From Lentisphaeria bacterium (lineage in GTDB: Bacteria > Verrucomicrobiota > Lentisphaeria > Victivallales > Victivallaceae), in the NCBI GenBank assembly GCA_017457105.1, contig JAFTIA010000002.1, positions 1 through 61,407 of the forward strand: a DNA stretch of 61,407 nt, given 5' to 3'. The first letter of the stretch is position 1, and each line of letters starts with the position of its first letter. The translations under genes and the position numbers were made by a program. Shown piece after piece: positions 53,166-61,407 of this stretch. Below the pieces are notes generated by a model that saw only the letters and a program-made list of their open reading frames with translations, did no database searches and was not told where the DNA came from.

Positions 53166-54182
53166 ATGACGACAACTGCAACCGGATTCCCGATGCCGAA
53201 GGCGCTCGTTGTGGAAGAAAGCAGCAAGACTGCAACTTATGCGAAATTTATCGCAGCACCGTTCCAGAGCGGGTATGGCCATACGCTGGGCAATTCGTTG
53301 CGCCGGGTCCTGCTCTCTTCTCTGGAAGGGGCGGCGATCTGCGCAGTCCGGATTGATGGCGTCAGCCACGAATTTGACAAGCTTGACCATGTGGTCGAGG
53401 ACATCACTGATATCATTCTCAATCTGAAGTGTGTCCGGCTTAATCTTTATGGTGCGTCGTCGAAGACTCTGGAAATCAGCAAGGACAAGGCCGGTGTTGT
53501 CACCGCTGCCGACATCCGCACCGATAATTCGGTGGAAGTGCTGAATCCGGATCAGGTCATCTGCACGCTGGACAAGGCTGTCCCGTTCCGTGCGGAGATC
53601 GATGTGATTTCCGGCCGCGGGTATCTCCCGGCGGAAAAGAGTGCTGTCCAGCGCACCATCGGCACGATCCCGGTGGATTGTCTGTTCAGCCCCGTGACCC
53701 GCGTGAGCTATCAGGTGAGCGCGACCCGTGTCGGGGAAGAAACGGAAATGGACAGTCTGGAGCTGGAAATCTGGACTGATGGCCGGATCGCTCCGGAAAA
53801 GGCCCTGGAAAATGCAGCGCACATCCTGAGCGATCACCTGCAGCCCTTCCTCGGCGGGCAGGCCCCCTGCCCCGGCATTGAGCCGACCGAAGAAGAAAAG
53901 CGCCTTATCAAGATGCTGACGCAGGATATTGATGTACTGGAACTCTCCGTCCGGGCAATGAACTGCCTGAACAGTGCGGATATCCGCCTGATCGGGGAAC
54001 TGTGCACCAAAACCGAACAGCGTATGCTCAAGTTCCGCAACTTCGGCAAGAAGTCGCTGGAAGAAATCAAAGAAAAGATGGAAAAACTCAATCTGGAACT
54101 GGGTATGTCCTTCAGTGATGCGGTCATCAACGCCCTGGATGCCAAATCCCAGCAGATCCGCGCAGAGAAAGAGGAGAACTAA
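53166..54182 (+). CDS. rpoA: RNA polymerase alpha subunit
   Basis: A 338-residue subunit for RNA polymerase assembly and promoter UP-element contacts. The N-terminal domain has FIAAPFQSGYGHTLGNSLRRVLLSSLEGAAI. The C-terminal domain has IDVLELSVRAMNCLNSADIRLIGEL and FGKKSLEEIKEKMEKLNLELGM with the usual DNA-contact helix. GGAGG is at good distance from the ATG. The 96-base gap before it contains no gene, only a possible internal promoter (CATAAT at about 53144-53149). Confidence 0.98.
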   Translation: MTTTATGFPMPKALVVEESSKTATYAKFIAAPFQSGYGHTLGNSLRRVLLSSLEGAAICAVRIDGVSHEFDKLDHVVEDITDIILNLKCVRLNLYGASSKTLEISKDKAGVVTAADIRTDNSVEVLNPDQVICTLDKAVPFRAEIDVISGRGYLPAEKSAVQRTIGTIPVDCLFSPVTRVSYQVSATRVGEETEMDSLELEIWTDGRIAPEKALENAAHILSDHLQPFLGGQAPCPGIEPTEEEKRLIKMLTQDIDVLELSVRAMNCLNSADIRLIGELCTKTEQRMLKFRNFGKKSLEEIKEKMEKLNLELGMSFSDAVINALDAKSQQIRAEKEEN

Positions 54183-54184
54183 AA

Positions 54185-54577
54185 ATGCGTCATCGTGTTG
54201 ATACTTTTAAAATCGGCCGCTCCGGCGCGCATCGCCGCAGCATGTTGGCCAACATGGTCAGCAGCCTTTTCATGAATGGCGAGATCCGCACCACGCTGGT
54301 CAAAGCCAAAGAAGCCCGTCGTTTTGCTGAACGTTTGATCACCCTCGGCAAGAAAGCCGATCTGCATCACCGCCGTTTGGCGGCCGCCCGTCTGCGGGAC
54401 AAGGATGCGGTGAAAAAGCTTTTCAACGAAATCGCACCGTCCTACGCCGGTCGTGATGGCGGCTACACCCGCATCTACAAGCTGGGCACCCGTATCGGTG
54501 ACGGCGCCGAAATGTGCATTCTCCAGATGGTCACTGAACCGGTGGAAAAGAAGGCACAGGTCGAAGCTGAAGCTTAA
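54185..54577 (+). CDS. rplQ: 50S ribosomal protein L17
   Basis: A 130-residue protein. MRHRVDTFKIGRSGAHRRSMLANMVSSLFMNGEIRTTLVKAKEARRFAERLITLGKK is typical (key RSGAHRRSMLANM and TTLVKAKE). GYTRIYKLGTRIGDGAEMCI near the end matches the family. It starts 2 bases after rpoA and is followed by the operon terminator. Confidence 0.97.
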   Translation: MRHRVDTFKIGRSGAHRRSMLANMVSSLFMNGEIRTTLVKAKEARRFAERLITLGKKADLHHRRLAAARLRDKDAVKKLFNEIAPSYAGRDGGYTRIYKLGTRIGDGAEMCILQMVTEPVEKKAQVEAEA

Positions 54578-54599
54578 TCTGTCGCTCTTGCGATTCTCA

Positions 54600-54637
54600 A
54601 ACGCACTGGAACAGCAATGTTCCGGTGCGTTTTTTCT
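54600..54637 (+). terminator. Terminator of the ribosomal alpha-operon
   Basis: A 13-bp stem AACGCACTGGAAC / GTTCCGGTGCGTT with one G-T pair and loop AGCAAT, followed by TTTTTCTTTC. It lies 22 bases after the rplQ stop. Confidence 0.9.
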
Positions 54638-54765
54638 TTCCCGGAATCAACTGACAGAAAAACAACGGGTTCCTGCTTGAAAAATTCCTGAAAATTGTGC
54701 ATTTTTCATTCGTTTTTTTGCGAAAACAGGCTATGTTATACAGAGTACAAAAGTAAGAGGTATCC

Positions 54766-56085
54766 ATGTATCACAAGCATTTGACGCGTCCGGCCATTTC
54801 CGAGGCAAAACAAGCCTCGCAGCTTAAATTGGCATGCAACGCTTTGCACACGGTTTTGTGTGCGCTCTTCGGCTCCGGCAAACCGGCAGACCGTGTCATG
54901 TCCGCATTCTTCCGCAACAATCCCCGCTGTGGTTCCAGAGACCGGCGGATCATCAGTGAAATCGTTTATGCCGTTCTGCGGAACTGGGGCTTTTTGCGGC
55001 TCCGGCTGAAGGATCTTACTCTGCTGGAAACTGGCGATCGGGCACCGGCAGCCGCTGAATTGAATCAGCTGGTAGCTGAAGCCGTATATCTTGCTGCCAT
55101 TCCCTTCCCGGCGGCCCATCTTGCCAAAATTTCTATTCCTCCGCAAGCGGCAACGGTTTTTGCCCGGGCAGAACGGCTTTTGAACCGGAAAATAGATTCC
55201 AATGTTATGGTTCCGGCATGGATAAAGGAACATGTGGAGCAGAGTTTCCCCATGGCGCAATATGTTCAAAGTTTGTGTGACCGCCCTCCCATGTGGCTGC
55301 GGCTCCAGACACAGGATCGGGAAACATTATTTCGGGAATTCGCGGATGCCGGTTTGACGCCGGAAGTTCACCCCTTTGCCCGAAATGCAGTGGCAATACG
55401 CAATGCTCAAATCAATTTATTTACCCTTCCCGCTTACTGTGAAGGGCGTTTTGAAGTTCAGGATCTTGCCAGCCAGTGCATCGGTGCGGCATGCGCCCCT
55501 GCCCCCGGGGAACGCTGGCTGGATGCCTGCGCCGGAGCGGGCGGTAAAAGTCTGCAGCTGGCAGATTTGATGCAGAGAAAAGGAACGCTTGTAGCGACCG
55601 ATGTACGGGAATACAAACTTGAGGATTTGCGTAAACGCGCCCGCCGTGCAGGATTCCCGAACATTCAAACCCGTGCGTGGGACGGCAAAGCTCTGCGCCC
55701 CCAGCACCGGGAACGCTTTGACGGGGTTCTGGTGGATGCGCCTTGCAGTTGCTCCGGGGTATGGCGGCGGAATCCGGATGGCGTCTGGACCATCAAGGAA
55801 GAAGAAATTGCTGAAACCAGTCAGCTGCAAGCCCGTATTCTGGAAGCGGCGGCTCCCGGCGTAAAACCGGGCGGAATCCTTGTATATGCCACATGCTCCA
55901 TCTTCAAAGAAGAAAACCGGGAACAGGTACAGCAGTTTCTTGCCAAACATCCGGAATTTGTATTGGAGAGATTCCCTCACCCGCTTTCCGGAGAACCGGT
56001 TGCGGATGGCATGCTGCAAGTCACCCCCGCAGATGCGGATTGTGATGCCATGTTTGTTGCCCGTATGCGGAAACTGAAAGGATAA
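54766..56085 (+). CDS. 16S rRNA (cytosine-5) methyltransferase, RsmB/Sun family
   Basis: A 439-residue SAM-dependent rRNA methyltransferase. The N-terminal 130 residues are NusB-like and helical (FFRNNPRCGSRDRRIISEIVYAVLRNWG). The catalytic domain has the SAM-binding WLDACAGAGGKSLQLADLM, the active motif DAPCSCSGVWRRNPD (catalytic Cys in PCSCSG) and YATCSIFKEENREQV. This fits RsmB (C967), although a related Sun-type target cannot be excluded. GAGGT precedes the ATG. folB follows after 6 bases. Confidence 0.9.
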   Translation: MYHKHLTRPAISEAKQASQLKLACNALHTVLCALFGSGKPADRVMSAFFRNNPRCGSRDRRIISEIVYAVLRNWGFLRLRLKDLTLLETGDRAPAAAELNQLVAEAVYLAAIPFPAAHLAKISIPPQAATVFARAERLLNRKIDSNVMVPAWIKEHVEQSFPMAQYVQSLCDRPPMWLRLQTQDRETLFREFADAGLTPEVHPFARNAVAIRNAQINLFTLPAYCEGRFEVQDLASQCIGAACAPAPGERWLDACAGAGGKSLQLADLMQRKGTLVATDVREYKLEDLRKRARRAGFPNIQTRAWDGKALRPQHRERFDGVLVDAPCSCSGVWRRNPDGVWTIKEEEIAETSQLQARILEAAAPGVKPGGILVYATCSIFKEENREQVQQFLAKHPEFVLERFPHPLSGEPVADGMLQVTPADADCDAMFVARMRKLKG

Positions 56086-56091
56086 GTAGTT

Positions 56092-56436
56092 ATGGATACC
56101 ATTTTTATCCGTGATCTGGAAGTCCATGCCATTATCGGCACCTTGCCGGAAGAACGGCTGGCTCCGCAGAAATTGATTTTGAATCTGGAAATTTTTACGG
56201 ATATGGAGCGGGCGGCGATCTCCGATGATCTCCGGGATGCAGTGGATTATTCCAAAGCGGAAGCTATTGTCAAAGAAACGGCTGAAAGCAGTTCCTTTTT
56301 CCTGTTGGAAGCTCTTGCGGGGAAGTTGTGCCAGTCCGTCAAAACCCTTCCGGGAGTTCAAAAAGTGAGGATCACCATCGACAAACCCGCCGCCGCACAG
56401 TTCGCCCGCAGCATTGCAGTACAAATGGAGCGGTAA
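56092..56436 (+). CDS. folB: Dihydroneopterin aldolase
   Basis: A 114-residue folate-synthesis enzyme that cleaves 7,8-dihydroneopterin. IRDLEVHAIIGTLPEERLAPQKLILNLEIFTD (key GTLPEER), the VDYSKAEAIV active-site region and VRITIDKPAAAQFARSIAVQMER (KP motif) are all typical. It lies between the rRNA methyltransferase and mutS with no gap to mutS. Confidence 0.93.
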   Translation: MDTIFIRDLEVHAIIGTLPEERLAPQKLILNLEIFTDMERAAISDDLRDAVDYSKAEAIVKETAESSSFFLLEALAGKLCQSVKTLPGVQKVRITIDKPAAAQFARSIAVQMER

Positions 56437-58992
56437 ATGAGTGCAGACGACAGCAAATTGACCCCCATGATGCGCCAATACAGGGAAGCAAAGGCGCAGA
56501 TCCCTCCGGATGCCATTCTCCTTTTCCGGCTGGGGGATTTTTATGAAATGTTCTTTGAGGATGCGGAAAGAGCCAGTGCCATTATGGAACTGGTTCTGAC
56601 CAAGCGTGCAGGGGTTCCCATGTGCGGCTTTCCCTACCACGCACTGGATGCCCAGCTGCCCCGGCTGCTGGCCGCCAATGTCAAAGTCGCTATTGCAGAA
56701 CAGATGGAAGATCCCCGTTTTGCCACCGGCATCGTCAAGCGGGAAATAACACGGATCATTACGCCGGGGACGGTGGTGGACAGTTCCGCATTGAATCCCT
56801 CGGTCAACAACTTTCTCTGCGCACTTGTCTGCGGCAAAAACGATCAAAACTGGGCTTTGGCAGAGTTGGACATCAGTACCGGGGAGTTCCGGGCGGCCCG
56901 TTTCAAAACCCAGCAGGAATTGCTGACGGAATTTGCCCGCCTGGGAGCAAGAGAGTGCCTGATCCCGGCGGGACAGCAGGAGTTCTGGGCAAAAAACGGC
57001 GGCCAGCCCCAGCCATCTCACCCTCTGATGTGGACAGAACTGGAAAATGGAGAATTTGATTTTGCCAATGCGGAAGCTCTGCTGCAAAAACATTTTCAAG
57101 TGGCCACCCTGGATGGATTCGGCTGCAAAGATCTTCCGGACTGCGTGTCTGCGGCAGGAGCAGTCCTTGCCTATGCCATTGCCAATTTGCGGCAGGATTG
57201 CGGACATGTGACCAAACTGGAAACCTCCACTCCCGGTCGCAATCTGGAACTGGATGAGGCCAGCCAGCGGAATCTGGAACTGGTGGAAGCTCTTCATGGC
57301 GACGGCACCAAACAGCATACGCTTCTGGGCGTACTGGACTGCACTGTTACCCCCATGGGCGGGAGGCTGCTGCGGGACTGGGTCTTGCGCCCGCTCTACG
57401 ATGTGGACGGCATTGTTGCCCGCCTGGATGCTGTGGAACAGTTGAAAAATGATCCATTGACATTGACCGAACTCCGTGAAACGCTGCGGGGCGTCCGGGA
57501 TCTGGAACGCATTATCGGGCGGCTGAATGTGGGCAATGCCAATGCCCGGGATATGCTGGCTCTGGCGGCAGGCTTGGGCGTGATCCCCGGCATCCGGCTT
57601 CTTTTGAGTGAATGCGATGCACCGCTTCTCCAATATTTAAGCAATAATGCCGGAGATTTTCCGGAACTCTGTAAGCGGATCACGGATACCATTGCAGAAA
57701 ATCCCCCCGTCCTGCTGAACGATGGGGGCTTGATCCGGGATGGCTTCTCTGCTGATCTGGATGAACTGCGGAAAGCCGCCACGGAAGGCAAAAACTGGCT
57801 TTCGGATATTCAGGCACGGGAAATCGCCCGTACCGGGATCAAATCGCTGAAAGTGAAATTCAATCAGGTCTTCGGCTATTATATTGAAGTCAGCAAGGCC
57901 AATCTCGCCAGCGTACCGGAAGATTATGTCCGCAAACAGACCCTTGTCAATGCGGAGCGTTTTATCACGCCGGAATTGAAAGAACTGGAAAGTAAAATTC
58001 TGGGCTCGGAAGAAAAAGCCCGGGCGTTGGAATTCCAGTTGTTTCAGGAATTGCGGGCATATATCCTGCCTTTTACGGGACAGATCCAGCGTTCTGCAGC
58101 GGCACTGGCGCATATCGACGTTCTGGCTTCACTGGCGGAAGACGCCAGAAAATACCGCTATACCCGACCTCACATCAACGATGGAGATACCCTTTCCATT
58201 TTTGGCGGCCGCCACCCGGTTCTGGATGCGGGGATGGCAAGCGGCCGCTTTGTCCCCAATGATGTCCTTCTGGATTGCGATGAACACCGGATGATGCTTA
58301 TTACCGGCCCCAATATGGCAGGGAAATCCACCTACATCCGCCAGACGGCACTTCTGGTCATCATGGCGCAAATGGGGTCATTCATCCCGGCGGATTCCGC
58401 TACGATCGGTATTGCGGACCGTATTTTCACCCGGGTCGGTGCGGCGGATGATCTCTCCCGTGGGCAAAGTACCTTTATGGTGGAAATGGCGGAAACTGCC
58501 AATATCCTCAACTGTGCAACCAACCGCAGTCTGGTGATTCTGGACGAAATCGGCCGGGGAACCAGCACTTTTGACGGCCTTTCCATAGCATGGGCCGTGG
58601 CGGAATTTCTCCATGACGACCCGGTGTGCCGGTGCAGGACGCAGTTTGCCACCCATTATCATGAATTGACGGAACTTGCATCCATCCGGCGTGGGATCAA
58701 CAACTTTAATGTTGCCGTGCGAGAATATGGAGATAAAATCATTTTTCTGCGCCAAATCATTCCGGGCAGTACAGATCGCAGTTACGGGATCCATGTGGCG
58801 AAACTGGCGGGATTGCCCAAGCCGGTAACGGACCGGGCGGAAGAGATGCTTGCTTTGCTGGAAAAAAATGCAGGGAAACCCCGGGATGCTATGAGAGCCC
58901 TTCCCCGGGCGGCGGTGCGCTCCAGCAAACGCAAACGGGGTGCGGCGCAGGATGAAAATGAGGACCAGCTTTTCCAACCAACTTTATTTTAA
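56437..58992 (+). CDS. mutS: DNA mismatch repair protein MutS
   Basis: Mismatch-recognition ATPase of 851 residues. N-terminal mismatch motif LGDFYEMFFEDA (F-x-E). Connector and clamp domains follow. The ATPase has Walker A GPNMAGKSTYIRQTALLV, the ABC-like STFMVEMAETANIL and Walker B LVILDEIGRGTSTFDGL. The last stretch KRKRGAAQDENEDQLFQPTLF includes the beta-clamp-binding-like QLFQ. It starts directly after the folB stop. Together with mutL in this window it forms a MutH-independent repair pair. Confidence 0.98.
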   Translation: MSADDSKLTPMMRQYREAKAQIPPDAILLFRLGDFYEMFFEDAERASAIMELVLTKRAGVPMCGFPYHALDAQLPRLLAANVKVAIAEQMEDPRFATGIVKREITRIITPGTVVDSSALNPSVNNFLCALVCGKNDQNWALAELDISTGEFRAARFKTQQELLTEFARLGARECLIPAGQQEFWAKNGGQPQPSHPLMWTELENGEFDFANAEALLQKHFQVATLDGFGCKDLPDCVSAAGAVLAYAIANLRQDCGHVTKLETSTPGRNLELDEASQRNLELVEALHGDGTKQHTLLGVLDCTVTPMGGRLLRDWVLRPLYDVDGIVARLDAVEQLKNDPLTLTELRETLRGVRDLERIIGRLNVGNANARDMLALAAGLGVIPGIRLLLSECDAPLLQYLSNNAGDFPELCKRITDTIAENPPVLLNDGGLIRDGFSADLDELRKAATEGKNWLSDIQAREIARTGIKSLKVKFNQVFGYYIEVSKANLASVPEDYVRKQTLVNAERFITPELKELESKILGSEEKARALEFQLFQELRAYILPFTGQIQRSAAALAHIDVLASLAEDARKYRYTRPHINDGDTLSIFGGRHPVLDAGMASGRFVPNDVLLDCDEHRMMLITGPNMAGKSTYIRQTALLVIMAQMGSFIPADSATIGIADRIFTRVGAADDLSRGQSTFMVEMAETANILNCATNRSLVILDEIGRGTSTFDGLSIAWAVAEFLHDDPVCRCRTQFATHYHELTELASIRRGINNFNVAVREYGDKIIFLRQIIPGSTDRSYGIHVAKLAGLPKPVTDRAEEMLALLEKNAGKPRDAMRALPRAAVRSSKRKRGAAQDENEDQLFQPTLF

Positions 58993-59004
58993 GAGAGAAT
59001 CGTT

Positions 59005-60435
59005 ATGCAGATCGAATCAGATTTTTTGCCGTATTCCACTCCGGAACGGGAAGGCGTTTCCAGCCGGGTTTTACTGGATTTATTGAAAGCGTGGAAGGAA
59101 CTGGATTCTCTGAACAGTTTCATCATCGTCCGCAGGGGCAAGGTTATTGCCGAACACTACTACGCCCCCTACAGGCCGGAAACGCCTCACATGCTTTTTT
59201 CGCTTACCAAGAGTTTCACCTCGCTTGCCATCGGTTTTGCAGAACAGGAAGGATTGCTTTCGCTGGAGGATCCGGCAGTAAAATTTTTTCCGGAAAAAAC
59301 CTTTAAGCAGGATGAGGCCGTGTTGGAAAAAGTCACCATCCGCCATCTGCTCACCATGTCCGGCGGGCACGAAACCTGTCCGCTGTTGAGCCTCACCGAT
59401 GAAGAACGCGACCGTATTACCGATTATACACAGGCATTTTTTGATGCGCCTTTTGTATATGCTCCCGGCGAAAAATTTGTTTACAACTCTGCGGGAAGCC
59501 ATGTTTTGGCAGCCATTATCCGGCAGGTGACCGGAGTCAATATGACTGAATACCTGACACCCCGCCTTTTGAAACCGCTGAACATCACCTCGTTCCGGGT
59601 CATGACTTCTCCGGAAGGTGTGGAAATGGGCGGCTGGGGCGGTATGGCATGTACCCGGGACCTTGCTAAAGTCGGAGAATGTATCCGGCTGGGCGGTGTC
59701 TGGAATGGGAAACAAATCATTCCGGCGGAATATCTCCGGCAGGCGACCAGTTTCCAGATGGATAATTCCGCCAATGAAGCTCCGGACTGGAAAGTGGGCT
59801 ACGGATACCAATTCTGGCAGTCCCGCCACGGATTCCGCGGCGACGGAGCCTGCGGGCAGTATATTCTGGTTCTGCCGGAAGCGGATATGGTTATAGCCAT
59901 CACTTCCGGTCTGCCGGAAATGGGGCGGATCCTGGATCCGGTGTGGGATATTCTGCTCCCCAGTCTTTATGATCATGCCCGTGCCGACAAACCGGAGGCG
60001 TGGGCAGAACTGGATCATTACGCTCAAAACGAACTGCAGATCCCTCTCTGTGCCGGGGACCGCCTGCGCCGGATGGAAAAGAAAACTTTCAAAATGAAAC
60101 CCAATCCCTGCGGGATCCGGTCGATCACCTGTTCTACCATGATGGGCAGAGCACAGCTTCTGCTGGATGGTCCCAACGGGGAAGAATTGATCTCTGCCGG
60201 ATTCGGATTCTTTGTGGACAACCCCATCCGTATGAAGACAGCGTTCATGCGCCGTGCCTCGGCTTCGGCGGCGTGGACAAGCGAAAATGTCCTGCGTTTT
60301 GAAGTCGTGCTGGCGGATTCACCTTACCGGATGACCTATCTCCTTGATTTCAGCAATGGAGCTCTCCGTTTTGAGCGTACCAGCAATCTGCAGTTCCTGA
60401 ATCCGGATTGGCCCGTGCTGTATTCGGCAGAATAA
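59005..60435 (+). CDS. Serine hydrolase of the beta-lactamase/class C (DD-peptidase-like) fold
   Basis: A 476-residue protein. The SxxK motif SLTK is at residues 66-69 and the YxN motif is YNSAGSH about 90 residues later. The third box is probably the HGFRGDGACGQYI region. No signal peptide is seen, so an intracellular esterase-type enzyme rather than a periplasmic beta-lactamase is likely. The C-terminal 130 residues form an extra domain with unknown role. It follows mutS after 12 bases. Confidence 0.85.
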   Translation: MQIESDFLPYSTPEREGVSSRVLLDLLKAWKELDSLNSFIIVRRGKVIAEHYYAPYRPETPHMLFSLTKSFTSLAIGFAEQEGLLSLEDPAVKFFPEKTFKQDEAVLEKVTIRHLLTMSGGHETCPLLSLTDEERDRITDYTQAFFDAPFVYAPGEKFVYNSAGSHVLAAIIRQVTGVNMTEYLTPRLLKPLNITSFRVMTSPEGVEMGGWGGMACTRDLAKVGECIRLGGVWNGKQIIPAEYLRQATSFQMDNSANEAPDWKVGYGYQFWQSRHGFRGDGACGQYILVLPEADMVIAITSGLPEMGRILDPVWDILLPSLYDHARADKPEAWAELDHYAQNELQIPLCAGDRLRRMEKKTFKMKPNPCGIRSITCSTMMGRAQLLLDGPNGEELISAGFGFFVDNPIRMKTAFMRRASASAAWTSENVLRFEVVLADSPYRMTYLLDFSNGALRFERTSNLQFLNPDWPVLYSAE

Positions 60436-60575
60436 AAAAAGTAACTGTTTCTGATTTTCCCCTTTTTTCCGATGCGGGGTTGCAAAAAAAATCCCGCATG
60501 GCATGGTAATGGGCGTACCGGAAAAAACCGGGATGCGCCCGGTGCCGGAAAAATTTTCCAACAGGAGGGGAAATC

Positions 60576-61184
60576 ATGAAAAAACACACCATTCTCACTG
60601 TCCTGACGGCCGCATTTGCCTTGCTGGTCACGGGATGCAACTGCTGTAATGCTGATGACGATGCTTCCGCAAATGGATGCAAAAACTCACAGCCCTGCCC
60701 TGCCAACGCTGTAAAAAAAGCCGTTACGCCCAATGGGGAAGTGATTTACATCGTTGCCGTCTGGAACGCCAACTGTGAATCCATGCCTCCCGGGAAAGGA
60801 TGCAAAACTGCCCAGTGCTGGCAGACCTCTGACGGTAAAACATTGTGCGTCAAACCACTGAAAAAGTGCAAATCCTCTGAAAAAGCCGAAGGGCAGTGCT
60901 TTAAAACCAGCGATGGCACGACGATGACCACACAGACGGATAACAAAAAAGTGCTGGACAATTCCGATAAGCAGCACTGGGCCGCCAAGCAGCTTCAGAA
61001 CTGCCCTGCCAACGGCAATGCCGCCGCATGTAAAGCTCCGGAACACGCTGCCATGCCCAACGGCAAGCCCGGCTGCGCCAAAGCAGATGTAAAACACGCC
61101 GCTGAAGCCAAGGCAAATATCCCGATGCCGCTGCAGGATACTGTGGTGGAAGAGGATTATTTCATCGCCACCACCGGCGACTGA
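60576..61184 (+). CDS. Cysteine-rich lipoprotein (202 aa)
   Basis: Not a recognised family. Lipoprotein signal LLVTGC with Cys at residue 21. The mature part carries 14 cysteines in spaced pairs, with two related segments (CWQTSDGKTLC and CFKTSDGTTMT) and two CPAN units, suggesting an internal duplication. The exported place suggests disulfide or metal binding at the cell surface. ACAGGAGGGG is an excellent ribosome binding site. It is followed by a strong terminator and the second MITE-like repeat. Confidence 0.75.
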   Translation: MKKHTILTVLTAAFALLVTGCNCCNADDDASANGCKNSQPCPANAVKKAVTPNGEVIYIVAVWNANCESMPPGKGCKTAQCWQTSDGKTLCVKPLKKCKSSEKAEGQCFKTSDGTTMTTQTDNKKVLDNSDKQHWAAKQLQNCPANGNAAACKAPEHAAMPNGKPGCAKADVKHAAEAKANIPMPLQDTVVEEDYFIATTGD

Positions 61185-61202
61185 AAATTTTTTACTTCCC
61201 GA

Positions 61203-61226
61203 GCCCGCAAATGCGGGCTTTTTTGC
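61203..61226 (+). terminator. Terminator after the Cys-rich lipoprotein gene
   Basis: GCCCGCA / TGCGGGC stem with a two-base loop, followed by six T. It is a typical rho-independent terminator, just downstream of the stop codon at 61182-61184. Confidence 0.9.
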
Positions 61227-61233
61227 TTGCGCA

Positions 61234-61260
61234 GTACTGAACGCAGACTGATTTTTAATT
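61234..61260. repeat. Diverged extra terminal-repeat fragment of the MITE-like element
   Basis: GTACTGAACGCAGACTGAT followed by TTTTAATT resembles the element's terminal repeat (GTACTAAACATAGACTGAT) in direct orientation, with about four differences in the first 21 bases. It stands immediately before the complete terminal repeat at 61261. It may be the end of an older, truncated copy. Confidence 0.5.
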
Positions 61261-61407
61261 GGCTGTGTACTAAACATAGACTGATATTATGGAGCGCAGA
61301 CGATTTTTAATCGTCAAGCAACGGGTCAAGGGGCAACCGCCCCTTGCGGGGATTTTTAAGGGCGAGCAGCCCTTAAATAGCAAGCCCCGGCCCCCCGCTC
61401 CAATAAA
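61261..61407. mobile_element. MITE-like interspersed repeat, copy 2 (cut by the window end)
   Basis: Starts GGCTGTGTACTAAAC and matches the right half of copy 1 (11640-11783) in reverse orientation. It has the same hairpin series: GACGATTTTTAATCGTC, AAGGGGC/GCCCCTT and AAGGGC/GCCCTT, and the same G-rich block near the end. Hairpin loops differ while stems are kept: the first is GACGAT-CCAG-ATCGTC in copy 1, so copy 1 and copy 2 vary mainly outside the pairs. The other terminus lies outside the window. Confidence 0.75.

Noticed and set aside
60436..60575. Inverted repeats ATGCGGG/CCCGCAT and GGGCG..CCGG/CCGG..CGCCC before the lipoprotein gene
   Set aside because: The stems are interrupted and lack a T-run on the plus strand. 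They may be leader structure, but the evidence is too thin for a feature.
1..61407. CRISPR array, prophage, restriction or toxin-antitoxin system
   Set aside because: No regularly spaced direct repeats, phage structural genes, methylase/nuclease pairs or toxin-antitoxin pairs were seen.

Overview
The window looks like an ordinary chromosomal stretch of a Gram-negative, probably anaerobic bacterium. Gram-negative envelope biology is shown by mreC-mreD-mrdA, lipoproteins and an AmpG-like permease. Anaerobic metabolism is suggested by indolepyruvate:ferredoxin oxidoreductase (iorAB) and a flavodoxin-like FMN reductase. The creatininase-family protein, the GH78 rhamnosidase and the cysteine-rich lipoprotein would fit the PVC group (Lentisphaerota, Victivallis-like gut bacteria). 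That placement is inference from gene content, not a computed phylogeny. Recognisable promoters are sigma70-like, often with a -10 close to TATATT, and many neighbouring genes overlap by ATGA or GTGA.

Layout. 1-1087: start of a leftward gene, a small Cys-rich protein and the dITP/XTP pyrophosphatase, all on minus. 1280-8658 (+): MoxR / DUF58 / membrane protein / BatA-like VWA operon, a DinG-type helicase and an AmpG-like transporter. 8670-14692 (-): OppC-like permease coupled to mnmG, a MITE-like repeat and an AT-rich gap, a polytopic membrane protein with a candidate structured RNA in its 5' region, and a TauE/SafE permease. 14693-15227: two tiny ORFs, a terminator and tRNA-Cys. 15355-21589 (+): mreC-mreD-mrdA, a phosphodiesterase, a small membrane protein, plsC and a CobS-like membrane protein without the catalytic motif. 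21572-25308 (-): AlbA_2 protein, zinc-ribbon coiled coil, Bax inhibitor-1 family protein, ruvB. 25438-34555 (+): transketolase with a Cys/His tail, TPR lipoprotein, dnaG, a creatininase-GNAT fusion, an FMN reductase and a 707-residue EF-hand-like membrane protein. 34540-35427 (-): folD.

35560-44945 (+) is a translation/transcription operon, nusA-infB-rbfA-nrnA-truB-unknown, followed by iorA-iorB. Its leader carries a strong terminator hairpin before nusA. 45009-48179 (-): hydroxyacid dehydrogenase and alpha-L-rhamnosidase. 48279-51740 (+): oppD with an almost leaderless start, a TPR protein and an endonuclease-type mutL. 51812-54637: a reduced alpha operon, rpmJ-rpsM-rpsK-rpoA-rplQ, without rpsD. 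54766-61184 (+): rsmB-like methyltransferase, folB, mutS, a serine hydrolase and a Cys-rich lipoprotein. The window ends inside a second, inverted copy of the MITE-like repeat.

I saw no CRISPR array, prophage, toxin-antitoxin pair or transposase gene. The most unusual items are the roughly 100-nt RNA with its own promoter and terminator at about 13783-13886, the new interspersed repeat, two enzyme-family proteins with degenerate active sites (creatininase-GNAT and CobS-like), and Cys/His-rich metal-binding-like segments on transketolase and on the unknown protein of the nusA operon.
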